Source of the DNA: Planococcus citri
Lineage: Eukaryota > Arthropoda > Insecta > Hemiptera > Pseudococcidae
Direction: 5' to 3'
DNA length: 64,000 bases
Assembly (NCBI RefSeq): GCF_950023065.1
Contig: NC_088681.1
Span: forward strand, 8,990,001 to 9,054,000
Below are positions 1 through 10,005 of the stretch, one piece after another. Positions within the stretch are counted from its first letter, which is position 1; every line of letters starts with the position of its first letter. The translations under genes and the position numbers were made by a program. The notes below the pieces were generated by a model. The model made no database searches. It was given only the letters and a program-made list of their open reading frames with translations, and was not told the DNA's origin.

Positions 1-243
1 TTGAGGGAAGATATATGCCTTAAAAGAATATTCAGTCCATCTTTTTTTGGACCTAGAAAATTTTTCTGATTGTGTTGTTGATTCAGACATCGACAAATGA
101 GTTGGCAACACTTCAAAATTTCTAAAAATATTTTATAAATCTTGTGATCGACATCAACTTCCTCATCAATATTAACCAGATGGTTGATGTTGATTACAAG
201 ATCTACAGAAGTATCTACTCGATGACGACATTTTGTAAATACT

Positions 244-1249
244 TTTGTAGACACTCTATCGATATCAAAATTCAGGTTGTCTTGCCAATGCCAAAGTTGA
301 TGACAATTATTAGATCAACAAAAGTAACTAACTATAAGGTAAACCCGGGTGAGATGACGCACCATTCTTAGAATCGTCATAAATTCGGCAAAAATGACTC
401 AAAAAATTTGATACTTCGTGAAAAGTACTACGTACAGGTTCTGTACCTGTGGCCCTGAACAATTTTTTTTTTGGTCAATAATTTTTCGATTTTTTTGAAA
501 AATAAAAAAAAAATTGTTTTGGCCATCTCTCCCATGTGCATGGGTGAGATGGCTTATGGGATTTTGCATGTAAATAATTGAAAATGTATTGAAAATTTTT
601 TTTTTGAAATTTGAGATAAGCAGAAGTCACAGAAGTAGTCTTCTGTGTTGGATGTGTCTTGTGAGCTTAAATTTAAAAAATTCCATTAAAAAAATGAAAA
701 GCATTATTATAACTATGAAATTTTCATAGGCCATCTCTCCCTGCACACATGTGCGGCATCTCTCCCATTTTGAGACTTTTTCTTTTTTCGTAAATTGATC
801 TCACAAATCATTTGATATTGAAAAAGTTGTATAGCTCAAATTAATCTATATTAAATGTACTTTCCATTGGACTATTTGAAAACCAATTTCAGAATGTATT
901 TTGAACGAAAATTTTTGTTTTAAAAATCATGAAAATTGATTCTTCAAAAAATTTCATCACTTTTCAACTTCAAGGATTTCCACAGACCAAAATATGTTAG
1001 GTCGGCGAAATATTTTTGTTGCATGTAAGGTAGTTGGGTATAAGGTATGTTTCTACACAGTTGGATTTGCGAATCAGTGTTGCCAACATACCAAAATTGA
1101 AGGTGCGGCATCTCTCCCGGTGCGGCATCTCACCCGGGTTTACCTTACAAGACAAAATTTTGTAGATGCTTTTGTCGATCTTATTGTTGACATCAACTTC
1201 GGATCGACAAGACAACCTGAATTTTGATATCGATTAGAGGGTCTACAAA
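244..1249. repeat. Outer inverted-repeat pair enclosing a nested element
   Basis: The segment at 244-324 is repeated in inverted orientation at 1169-1249. Both arms share a TCGATATCAAAATTCAGG core followed by TTGTCTTG and end near ATCAACAAAAG (left) or its complement (right), with scattered mismatches. The arms lie outside the better conserved terminal repeats of the element at 337-1145, so the simplest reading is an older foldback element whose centre received a second insertion. Similarity further out is weak and I did not count it. Confidence 0.6.
337..1145. mobile_element. TA-flanked MITE-like element, 809 bp
   Basis: The element begins AGGTAAACCCGGGTGAGATG (337) and ends with the inverse copy (1119-1145). 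The 27-bp terminal inverted repeats differ at one position and both sides are flanked by TA (335-336, 1146-1147), as expected for Tc1/mariner-superfamily targets. Inside, the motif GGCATCTCTCCC or a close variant recurs near 522, 545 (inverted), 729, 755, 1104 and 1121, like clustered transposase-binding repeats. There is no transposase ORF, so it is non-autonomous. The superfamily is inferred only from the TA target. Confidence 0.7.
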
Positions 1250-1750
1250 GGTAATTATCTACAATATATTGAAACCTTGCACATGACTGAAGATACAAAA
1301 TAATGTAGACAGCAATGACAACCATCAGCATTTCCATCATAATTTTTGAAAATACCGTCAATTTTTAATCAATTATCATAAGCATAGTTAGATTACCCCC
1401 TTTGTGGATAATGTTCGGACTTTTTTCAATCAACAATCACGTAAAATCATGTCAATACTTTTGTTGAGGCCTATGACGATCTTGTCAGTGCTATGAGGGT
1501 CTGCTCGTGATAGGGAACTCGTTTTAGGCTTTGGTCATGTACATTATTCGTCTATGTTTTAGTAATTAATTTATATCTTATTCAATAAGTATAAATTATT
1601 ACAAGCACACACATAATTGTGATTTATTGAATCATTTATTGACTGTGCATATTACTCAAAACTCGCATGTATGCGTTGCAAAGAGATCCTGTCTTCAACC
1701 CTGTGTATTTGGAAGAAGTCACTTCATACAAGTATCAGACCCCCTCCCCA
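1250..1750. other. No gene recognised
   Basis: AT-rich sequence with no credible ORF or repeat match within the window. If the primer-binding site at 1763-1780 is genuine, this stretch would be the start of that element's internal region on the minus strand, but I recognise no gag-like sequence. Confidence 0.3.
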
Positions 1751-1788
1751 TTACATATTGGCGCCCCACGTTGGGCGCCAATATGTAA
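1751..1788 (-). other. Hairpin containing a tRNA-Lys-type primer-binding site
   Basis: Positions 1751-1788 form a perfect 16-bp stem (TTACATATTGGCGCCC and its complement) around a 6-base loop. On the minus strand 1763-1780 reads TGGCGCCCAACGTGGGGC, the sequence known as the primer-binding site complementary to the 3' end of a lysine tRNA in several retroelements. It follows a CTTACA end by three bases, the layout expected just after a 5' LTR. The stem itself is unusual because the sequence after the site repeats the LTR edge in inverted form. Confidence 0.55.
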
Positions 1789-1959
1789 GGTAGAGGACTG
1801 TCCTCTTCTGCTTGAAGATAGATGACATCTACTTTTACATACATGAGTTGAGCAGAACTCAACTCGCCTCCTGCACAGAAGAGCTCATAGGCGATTCCGG
1901 GGTGCATAAAACACTTCCATAATAATACATGAACATGCCCACTATTCAATTGATGTACA
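1784..1959 (-). mobile_element. Possible LTR remnant
   Basis: Read on the minus strand this segment starts TGTACATCAATTG and ends CTTACA, giving TG...CA termini directly upstream of the primer-binding site. The other LTR is not visible and the outer edge overlaps the pogo-like terminus that begins at 1958, so the true boundary is uncertain. It might instead be unrelated sequence that happens to end in CA. Confidence 0.35.
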
Positions 1960-2030
1960 GTAGACTTCCGCTTATCCGGACAGCCGTATTATCCAGACAA
2001 TTATACACAAATTACGAGTACATGGTCAAA
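1958..2030 (+). mobile_element. Single terminus of a pogo/Tigger-like DNA transposon
   Basis: After a TA at 1956-1957 the sequence runs CAGTAGACTTCCGCTTATCC and continues with GGACAGCCGTATTATCCAG. The CAGTAGACT...TTATCCGG pattern is characteristic of pogo/Tigger terminal inverted repeats. No matching opposite terminus or transposase ORF is present before the LINE remnant at about 2163, so this is a truncated end. Confidence 0.55.
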
Positions 2031-2162
2031 AATTTTCGTTATCTTTGTTTTTGGTTTGTTTTTCTCTATTTTGTGAAGAAATGAAATTTATCCTCTGCAC
2101 TTTTTATTAAAAATTACAAAAATACACCATTATCATAAAAAAACAGCCAATTAACTTTGTTG

Positions 2163-2446
2163 AATATAGTCTGAGCTCCCTTGATGGAGGTGGTCAAGTA
2201 GATGTAATATATACTGATTTTAAAAAAAGCATTTGATAGTGTAAGCCATATTTTATTGATTCAAAAACTAGCTAGACTTGGCTTCTCTCAAAATTTGTGT
2301 AAACTGTTCAGGTCTTATCTTAATGGTGGAGTCCAATATGTTTCTAATAAAAATAAAATATCCAAAATTTACCCCTGTTCATCAGGTGTCCCTTAGGGCT
2401 CCAACTTAGGTCCCCTTTTCTTTCTTCTGTTTGTAAATGACCTACC
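2163..2446 (+). pseudogene. LINE reverse transcriptase remnant, N-terminal half
   Basis: Translation across 2190-2460 gives recognisable non-LTR reverse transcriptase: a YTDFKKAFDSV-type motif (RT block with the first catalytic aspartate), then RSYLNGGVQYV and SGVP*GSNLGPLFFLLFVND, the conserved GVPQGS..GP.LF block. The glutamine of GVPQGS is a TAG stop, and a frameshift lies in the A-run at about 2222-2228. The pattern matches Jockey-type LINEs. The reading breaks at 2446, where the element at 2447-2938 is inserted, and resumes at 2939. Dead copy, 5' truncated; no endonuclease visible upstream. Confidence 0.8.
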
Positions 2447-2938
2447 TACAGATGTGCACTTTTCAGAAAAGTAATTTTGGTGAAATGAAAAATTAAAAGT
2501 TCATTGAAAAGTGTGAAAAGTAAATTGTTTTTGAGTCTCATTTTAAAGCTCTCTGTAAGAGCTTCAAATTGATGTATTTTTTGCCTATCTATAACACACA
2601 AAAAAAACAAAATCATTTTTTTTCTCCTACTTAATCGAATAGTTGTAGTTTTGAGCCTTTCTAGAGCCTCTAAATTTTTGGGTTTTTCAGTTTTGTAAAA
2701 AATGTTGTGAAAAATAACAAAAATGGGTGCTGAATTGCGAAGGTGGAGGAGTGGTGAGAATGAAACTTGATATCTGACTTTATCAAATGTGGTCAGTGAT
2801 CTCTGATGAGTAAATTGATTGGTCACTCGCTTTTTTTTTTTAGTGAAAACTGAAAAGTGTGATGAAAAGTAGGAACTTTTCTTTTCAACTTTTCATTGAA
2901 AGAAAAGCACTTTTCACTTTTCAGACTGCACATCTCTA
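2447..2938. mobile_element. hAT-like non-autonomous element, 492 bp, in a LINE RT
   Basis: The insertion is bounded by an exact 8-bp target duplication GACCTACC (2439-2446 and 2939-2946). Termini are TACAGATGTGCAC and, inverted at the other end, TAGAGATGTGCAGTC, so TA(C/G)AGATGTGCA forms the terminal inverted repeat; subterminal TTTCAGAAAAG / GAAAAGTGAAAAGTGC motifs are also mirrored. Eight-bp duplication and this TIR style are typical of the hAT superfamily. A 126-codon minus-strand ORF inside has no recognisable transposase motif. The insertion must post-date the LINE copy it splits. Confidence 0.85.
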
Positions 2939-3370
2939 GACCTACCATTGGTAATAGTCGTAATTCAGAAATACAGCTTTTTGCTGATGATGTAAAGATA
3001 TATAAGAAAATTAAAGATATAAAGGATTGTCAGGGTCTTCAAGGAGATTTGGATAGGTTTGTGAAATGGAGTATCAAGAATAAACTGTCCCTTAACATCT
3101 CCAAATGTGCAACAATGACATTTACTTGAAAAAAAAAATGTTTTGAAGTATACTTACACAGTTAATGAGGAAGAACTTTGTTGCTTAACCACTATTAGGG
3201 ACCTAGGTATAAATCTTGATGTGGGACTTACCTTTAAATATCACATTAATACCGGTTTGGCGAAGGCAAGGAGGATGGCCTATTTTGTTGTCAGAAATTC
3301 AGTGCACTTCAAGAGGATAAGTACACTCAAAGTCCTATACTTCTCATTCATAAATACAATCAATTGACTG
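2939..3370 (+). pseudogene. LINE reverse transcriptase remnant, C-terminal half
   Basis: From 2941 the frame reads into QLFADDVKIY, the F-A-D-D catalytic box of non-LTR reverse transcriptases, followed by LDRFVKWSIKNKLSLNISKC, the usual W...N.L.LN..K segment. A frame change after about 3129 leads to RDLGINLDVGLTFKYHI, the conserved LG...D..L.F..HI block, and then KARRMAYFVVRN. This is the continuation of the fragment ending at 2446, but in another frame, so the copy carried indels besides the insertion. The match ends near 3370. Confidence 0.8.
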
Positions 3371-3609
3371 AAACAAAGACTTATATAAATGTACTTGTCA
3401 TACTGGTTAAAACAATTACCCTAACCTTGAGTTTACAATCACATGTGAATGGATCAACAGTTGATAATAATACTAAAGAAAAGTCTTCTACCTAGCTTGA
3501 AAGTGGCTCAGAAACCAGTTCCTATAGATTACGCTGCCTGTAGTGGAAAACTACTACACAGCAGTGCATCCACTTCCCTCAGGTCCATTTCTTCCCTTTA
3601 GGTGGATGT
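3371..3609 (+). other. Probable decayed LINE 3' part
   Basis: The sequence directly follows the RT thumb-like segment and could be the degraded C-terminal region of the same LINE, but reading frames are broken and no motif is recognisable. No poly(A) or microsatellite tail marks an end. Confidence 0.3.
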
Positions 3610-4060
3610 AATGGGCACAATCCCTGCCCCTACACAATTTTTAGCTATTTTGCTAAATATTTGGAAAAACAAGAATTTTTGACAATTTTCAGTAAAAAGC
3701 AAAATCCTGACAATTTTTGCAAAAAGCAGGACTTTTTTGACACTTTGAAAAAATTCAGATTTTTTGGAATGTTTTTTGCAAGAAAAAAAACACAATTTTT
3801 AGCTATTTCTGGCAAAAAAAAGCGATATGTTTGGGTATTTTGTTAGGGAGGGATAGATAGAAATGATATTTTTTTGAATTTTTTGCAAAATAGCGACAAT
3901 TTGTACCAATTATAATTCCAAAAAGCTAGACTTCAGGACAATTATTTTTATAAAAATGAAATTGTTTTGCAATTTCGCTAGACAGGAAGAATTTTGCCTA
4001 TTTTTTTTTTTTTTCAAAAAGCAACACTTTTACAATTTTAACAAGTAGCAGGGCTTTATG
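3610..4060. repeat. Decayed A/T-run repeat (GCGA-TTTTTGACAATTTT type)
   Basis: Irregular tandem phrases such as AGAATTTTTGACAATTTT and GCAAAAAGCAGGACTTTT recur every 30-50 bases. It has the same vocabulary as 13.7-14.7 and 59.9-62.0 kb and, in opposite orientation, 5.8-7.7 kb. Apparent ORFs here are low-complexity K/F/N-rich translations and are not genes. Confidence 0.65.
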
Positions 4061-5545
4061 AGTTCCTCTTTTAGCATTTTTGACACGCGGAAAAATTACT
4101 CTAAAAATGAGAAAAACTTGATGTAGCTAAATGTACGAGTATTCGGTCGTATAATAATGTGCGAAAAGTCTTTCGTAGGAATAAATTCATTGTCGGATAC
4201 TTTCGCTTACTCGTATTTCGAACTACGGAGAAAGTTGTGAGAAAAATTATCGCTTTAAAAGACTCGCGACCTTGAATACTTTTGTAATTTTTTGCTCTCT
4301 TCTGGAGCTGCGAATATACAACGTCACGTTTAACAAAGTATAGTTAGGCCTACAAGCTGCGGGCTCATTTTACGCTGACTTTTTACACCAGATGTACTAA
4401 TCTGGCGCGCGCGATCCGCCCCTAAATGAATAATTTCTCACCTAAATAAACATTTTACTCGTTTCGAGTCCATTTAAACTTTTCAAAGGTCTAACTACGC
4501 GTATAGCGTGAGATTAATTACGATATATACGACGAGCTCGACTCGTTGTAGCTTCGTTAAAAGCATCGTGTTCTCCGGTCTAGTGACATTTCAACATTTA
4601 AATGTATTAAGTCGACAACTAGGTACCATGTATAACTTTCAAGGAGGAAATATTCTCTTATGTATGGATTTGGTAAAAGTACACGTCCCTGTACGTATTA
4701 TTTTCCATTAGGCAGTATCGTCTACCATGTAGATTCCAACCACCATTTCTTATAATACTATTACGTGTTAAATAAATTGCATACTCGATTCGCCGTAAAT
4801 ACGAAATTCATCGCGAGGATCACGTGTTGAATAAATTGCATACCCGATTCGCCGTAAATAGAAATAATTTTCTTTTTTTTTTTTTAATACATACCTCGAA
4901 TCGACTTTGGAAACAAGTATCTAGAAAATTTCCTCGACACTAGTTTCTTTTCTTCTTTTCGAACACCGAAACGAATTGAATTTTTAATTTTTAAATTACT
5001 AACATCGCATCGCCCAAGGTAAAAAAATTAATCTCTTTTCATATTTTTCTTTCAATGAGAGAACACATACTTAATAGGATTTTTAATTTATTCATTACGT
5101 TCACGGTGTAAAAAACAAAACGTAGGTAGGTACCCTATGAGGAAAATAAACGAGAACGAGAACGTCGACGAGAAGTGCAACTGGAAATTTATTTTCGTCT
5201 TTCACGCATTAAAAGTGAATTCTTAATTGACTTTCGGTGTTTGAAGCGCAATGAAAAGGGCAATAATTTATAAGAATTTATTTGATTTTTTTTCTCCGCT
5301 TGTGCTTTTTTTTTCGAAAAAATAAGTTCGCGAGTTCGTTGGTTTTCTTTTTTGCTTCACTTTGCATTTTTAAATTGAAAAATATTTCTGCTTTTTCGTT
5401 TTTACGAGCGAGACACATTTTTCGAATTTCGATTTACTTACTACATAAAATAGTTTGGAGCTTTCGAGCGAAATAAGGTATTTTAATAATTTTTAGTCGA
5501 TTTGAAAGCGAAAAGTAGCAATATTTTTCTAATTTTAAATAAATC
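4061..5545. other. Single-copy-looking sequence with one 59-bp tandem duplication
   Basis: There is no supported gene. The composition is less A/T-run biased than the neighbours. A segment containing ATAAATTGCATACTCGATTC (about 4763-4802) recurs at about 4822-4860 with few changes, a two-copy direct repeat with 59-bp spacing. Elsewhere I see nothing that repeats within the window. Confidence 0.5.
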
Positions 5546-5547
5546 GT

Positions 5548-5765
5548 TTGGTGATAAAAAAGAAAGACGAAGACGTAGAGCAATATAGCAAAAAGTTGAA
5601 CGAACATTGCACTCTTTATTGGTTTGAATCGACCAAAGTAAGAAGTGCAGAGGTCGTACTCGATCACATACCAAGCGTAAATGTTAAAACTGGGTACATT
5701 GTGTCTTTCCAACGTAACAGTCACAAAGCCGTGCCTTTTGCTGAAGTTGTCGAAGTCTCTTGCTT
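5548..5765 (+). CDS. Coding-like segment of unknown function (fragment)
   Basis: About 70 codons read open with balanced amino-acid use, including EDVEQYSKKLNEHC, LYWFESTKVRS and GYIVSFQRNSHKAVPFAEVV, before the frame runs into the low-complexity repeat at about 5770. The first part is unlike the lysine/phenylalanine-rich noise that follows, which is why I list it. I do not recognise the family. The ATG at 5548 is only the first in-frame methionine and no splice sites or promoter were established. It may be a fragment of a host exon, a transposon-encoded protein, or chance. Confidence 0.25.
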
Positions 5766-5769
5766 TCTG

Positions 5770-7740
5770 CTAAAAACAGCACACAATTTTCCCTTTTGTC
5801 AAAATTGCGAAAAAATCTCGTTTTTTGCTAAAAATTGCAGTTTTTTTGCAAAAAGTTCCAAAAATTATCTTTCTCCTCATTCTCCTAAAAAATACCCAAA
5901 AATGTCGTTTTTTTGCCAGAAATTGCCACAAAGACTCGCTTTTTGAGGAAAGCATTTTTTTTGCTCCTAAAAAGTCTTGCTTTTTGGCAAAAATTGTCAA
6001 AAAATCTCATTTTTTCAAAAATTTACAAGAACTATGCAGATTTTAGTGAAATGGCTAAAAAATGTCGTTTTTTTTGCAGAAAATTTCAAAAAGTCTTATT
6101 ATATTTTATTCACGATTGCTCAAAATTCTTGTTTGTTTGACCAAAATTGCAAAAAAAAAAAAAAGAAAATATTAATTCTTTCTATTGCAAAAGTCTGCTA
6201 AAAATTCTCAAAAATTCCAACTTTTTCAGATTTTTAGCAAAAAGGCTAAAAACTGCGTTTTTTGTTGAAAAAATGCCAAAAAATTTCAAATTTTTCAAAA
6301 ATTGTTCAAAAATCTCCACTTTTTTGCAAAACTTGTCGAGAATTCTCGTTTTTTCGTTGTTTTGTAGCAAAATGAATGAAAGTTGTCGTTTTTTAAAAGT
6401 TATATGTACAGCCCGAAAAAAAATCTGATGTTTTTCAAACGATGTTCCAAAGTCTTGCTTTTTTATGTTGGTTGCCAATTTAATATAGTTCCTAAAAAAT
6501 TATGCTTTCTGCTGAAATTGTAAAAAAAATTGCCTAAATTTCTCGTTTTTTTTTTTTTTTAAAATTTATTAACTTACAGAAACTTTTGTTTTTCAGTAAA
6601 ACAGCTGAAAATTGTAGTTTCTCGCAAGAAGTTCCAAAAAGTATCACACATTTTCGAAAAGTGCCCATCAAATTCTCCCTTTTCTGACAGAATTTGAGAA
6701 AAAATATCATTTTTTCACTCTTTATCATCCAACAAAAAAGGTTCTAATTTTTGCCTAAATCGTCGAAGTCTTGCTTTTTTTACAAAACTGCTAAAAAATC
6801 TCACTTTTTCGTCAATATTTCCCAAAAAGTTCTCTGTTTCGAGGTGAAATTATTGTCAATGTTCTCTTCGCTACAAATTGCAAAAAAAAAATCCTTAAGT
6901 ATTTAAAAAAAAAGTTTACAAGTATTCAGCTAAAAATGGCTAAAAAAATTGTTTTTTTTTTGTAAAAATTTCCAAAAAATCTCATTTTTTTCAAAAATTG
7001 CTAAAAAAAATACCACTTTAAATTCACAAAAAGTGCTGCTTTTTACCTATTTTTCTTTAAAAAATCGTGCTTTTGCTAAAATGGTCAAAATTTCTAGGGA
7101 TTTCTAAAAATCAGTCCACAGAAATTTTTGATTTCTAACGAAATGGTTCGAAAATTGTCGCGTTTTTTTCTGCAAAAAATTCCAAAATATTTTATTTTTT
7201 CTACAATGCTTAATTTTTTTACCTTTTTCCCAGAAATTGCTAAAAAAGTATTACTTCTTTGTCATATAATCATTGTTGAATTCCCACTTTTTTTAAAATT
7301 TCCAAAAATGTGTGCTTTCTAGAAAAATGGTTATAAAAATTGTTTTATTGCACAAAAAAAGCTTATTTTTTCCGAAAATTAAGCGAAAGTCTCACTTATT
7401 TGTCAGATATTGCTAAAAAGTATCACTTTTTTGAAAAATATTTCCATGAACTCCTGTTTTTTCCAAAAACTGTCAAAATTTTGCTTTTTGCTAAAAATTG
7501 TCAAAAATTCTAAATTTTTTCAAATTTTTAGCAAAATGGTCAAAAACTATAATTTTTGGCCAAAAAAAATGTCAAGACATCTCTATTTTTTCACTGTCAG
7601 AAAGTCCTCACTTCTCTGCCAAAAATTGTCAAAAATTCTCACTTTTTTGAAAATGACAAAAATGTTTTCTTTTTAGCAAAATGGCTGAAAATTGTTTATT
7701 TTGTGCAGAAAATTCAAAAAAATGTATCTCACAGTTCAGC
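5770..7740. repeat. Decayed A/T-run repeat (TTTTTGCAAAAATTGTC type)
   Basis: About 2 kb of diverged tandem phrases built from GCAAAAATTGTCAAAAA and TCTCGCTTTTT, with spacing of roughly 30-50 bases. This is the reverse complement of the phrases at 60-62 kb. All overlapping open frames on both strands are short, rich in K, N, F and S, and come from the repeat. Confidence 0.7.
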
Positions 7741-7883
7741 TCAAACTATTTGAAAGCAGCTGGGAACCAAAATTTCAGCAGCTCAAGTCAATGTCCAGCT
7801 CTTCTGGTGAAATTTAAAGATTCTCAAGAGGACAGATTTTGCTTTAGAGGTTCCAGAACGTTTGAAAATTAAAAAAAAACGAT

Positions 7884-8310
7884 TTGAGAATCCTATGTTG
7901 GGCGATCAATCCAAAAATATGTAATTCAAATTTTCAATTCAAAATCCCATACATTTTTAAAATTTTATTTTTTCCGGAACCTTACATCGATACTTTAGCT
8001 CCTGTCGGTAAGAAAAAGGGTGACATTCGTCTATGTCTCGACGCAGATGAATTAAATAAGTTTTTGATCAATGTACTTACAGAACCTAATACGATTTCCA
8101 GTATGATCTATGATAATGCTGGAGACAGATTATTCTGTACCTTAGACTTTACGGCAGGATTCTGGCAGCTAGTATTGGATCCAGATTCACAAAAATTTGT
8201 AGCAATCCAAGTTGAGGGGCAGGTCTATGAATTTACCAGACTTCCTTATGGATTAAAAATTTCATCAGGCAAATTTGTTCACATGATCAATCAAGTGATT
8301 GATACCTGCA
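7884..8310 (+). pseudogene. Ty3/gypsy reverse transcriptase remnant, first part
   Basis: The reading frame contains VGKKKGDIRLCLDADELNKF (the K..G..R.C.D.R.LN segment), then CTLDFTAGFWQLVLDPDS (first catalytic aspartate, LD...G..Q), VEGQVYEFTRLPYGLKIS (the P.GL block) and KFVHMINQVID. This is the fingers/palm order of gypsy-type LTR retrotransposon RT. The frame leaves recognisable RT at about 8300, and the YVDD box reappears at about 9750 after an insertion. Codons upstream of about 7980 are not recognisable. Dead, interrupted copy. Confidence 0.8.
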
Positions 8311-8649
8311 CAACAATTGTTGACATCAACATTTACATCAACTATGTTTTTTTCCAACATAATGATGGAAAAGTGATCAATTAATTATTTAGTAGGACTC
8401 GTCTGTCCGTACAAAAGCCAGGTAAATGAAAAGTTTCAAAATTTTCTCATTATTTCTGATACCTCGACATGCCATCTCGACATGTAGATGTAAAATTTGA
8501 TGCTCGAAACTTATTTTTCAGAATTAAAATTTCTGTTTTAGTGTTTAAAAGTTTAGTAAACATTCAAAAATATGATCTTGTTCAATGAGGAAAACGATTT
8601 TTTTAGGGCATTGATGAAATTATTCCACAGTTTGGAGTTGTAGATGATA

Positions 8650-9179
8650 TGTGACGCTCTGAGCGATACCATACCATAAGTCGGGAAACTTTTTTTTGAG
8701 ATAATCGCGTTTTCATGGAAAAAGTCAGAAAATATCAAAAAAAAAAATTTGTCGATTTATATACTATGAAGCCTATACTTTGGAATGGGTGTACCCACCG
8801 ATCTCAAACACGTCGTTTTAGTGGTGAAAAACCTGTTTTACGAAAGTGCTTTTCTTCAAACTGAAATCATACCATAAGTCGGTGTAGTCCGTATCAACTG
8901 AAAATGATGTAAAACCATTAAAAGATGAAGAAAATCAAAAAAAAAAATTACTGTTCACTTACAAAAATAACCCAAACTTTCAAAAACGTTTTTCTCAAAA
9001 TTTTGGTTTTTGAATTTCAAAAAATACGCAACTTTAAAATTTCGCAAATTTGTCAGATTTTAATATTTTGAAAATCTGTTTGCACCATTGAAAAGAGGAA
9101 GAAAAACACTACCAGAAGCCACAATAAAACAAAAAAAAATTTTGCCGACATATGGTATGGTATCGCTCAGAGCGTCACA
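8650..9179. mobile_element. TA-flanked MITE-like element, 530 bp
   Basis: Termini begin TGTGACGCTCTGAGCGATAC at 8650 and the inverse copy ends at 9179. The terminal inverted repeats are about 40 bp with one or two differences, and both ends are flanked by TA (8648-8649, 9180-9181). A subterminal repeat of CATACCATAAGTCGG occurs near 8868. Peptides predicted from the two ends are the same because they are the TIR read from opposite strands. No transposase. Confidence 0.75.
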
Positions 9180-9492
9180 TATGATGTTGATATTGTGGAT
9201 GTATTTGTTTGTGTCGAATTTCACATCAACATTAACATTGACATGTCAACATGAAAAATGGATTAGTTTAGTACTCTTAGATAAAGTATTGCACCATCTT
9301 TGATATAAGGAATTTCTGTTCAACTATATGATTGTACAGACTTTATGTCTGTACTTCTTTGGAAGTGGACTTTGTGTTGATGCTGTTTTCAGCATGAGCA
9401 ATAGCCACATCAAAGGAAATAATTTTTGGAAAAAAACTTACAAATTTTCAAACTCAAATTTTATAATTTTACAAAGCAGGAGGTCCACTTAA

Positions 9493-9714
9493 ATTTCGAT
9501 GTGAATGTCGATCCATCCACATCCGTCACTTTTGGATGCCCCATGTCGATGTGAATTTTGACCCTGTGTCGAGCCAATTGTCGACACAAATGCAGATCAA
9601 CATCAGTCGACAATTACATCAACAATTACCTAGCTCGACACAGGGTTGAAATTCACATAGACATGTGGCATCCAAAAGTGATGGATGTGGATGGGTCGAC
9701 ATTCACATCGAAAT
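9493..9714. repeat. 222-bp palindrome (81-bp arms)
   Basis: Left arm 9493-9573 and right arm 9634-9714 are equal in length and pair with few mismatches. They start ATTTCGATGTGAATGTCGA and share CACTTTTGGATGCC and GACCCTGTGTCGAG. The 60-bp centre also has a GTCGACAATT mirror. It looks like a hairpin-type MITE; a target duplication could not be fixed with confidence. Confidence 0.75.
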
Positions 9715-9734
9715 AAGCATGGTCATTGTTGTAA

Positions 9735-10005
9735 GGGTAATGAAGATGGAATCATGAAATATGTAGATGATATTACAGTTTCTGGTAAAACTTTTGAAGA
9801 AATGATCACAAGATTAGAGAAAGTTTTTCAACTTAGTGATCAAGCAGATCACCTAGGCTTTGTAGTATCCGATCAAGGAGTTGGTAAACAAAGCAACAAA
9901 ATTAGGAAACTTGAAGAATTTGAGAAAAAGCACACCAAAAGAGGCAGATTCTCACTTTCCAAGAAAAATGATATATTGGCTTTGACCAAAAATCTAGATT
10001 TATGA
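9735..10005 (+). pseudogene. Ty3/gypsy reverse transcriptase remnant, second part
   Basis: After the insertion the frame reads GNEDGIMKYVDDITVSGKT, containing the Y-V-D-D catalytic box, then FEEMITRLEKVFQ and DHLGFVVSDQGV followed by KIRKLEEF, the LG..VS..G....KI segment that follows the palm. A short internal deletion between LEKVFQ and the LGFVVS block is likely, since the usual connecting residues are missing. The element is not traceable beyond about 9950, and RNase H and integrase were not found. Confidence 0.75.

Larger units (their letters stand above)
8311..9730. mobile_element. Inserted DNA splitting the gypsy RT
   Basis: Roughly 1.4 kb separates the two RT halves. A possible short direct repeat ATTGTTG lies at both ends (about 8314 and 9725), but the frame does not close cleanly across it, so the boundary is unproven. 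The insert itself contains a TA-flanked element (8650-9179) and a palindrome (9493-9714); the remainder shows recurring GTCGATGTGAA / TTCACATCAAC phrases. Confidence 0.5.

Noticed and set aside
2446..2826. 126-codon minus-strand ORF inside the hAT-like element as a transposase
   Set aside because: No recognisable transposase motif and too short; the element appears non-autonomous.
5770..7740. Many K/F/N-rich ORFs in the A/T-run repeat
   Set aside because: Overlapping frames on both strands with the same low-complexity vocabulary; explained by the repeat.
8553..9303. Two ORFs sharing the peptide PTYGMVSLRASH
   Set aside because: The peptide is the terminal inverted repeat of the 8650-9179 element translated from each end.
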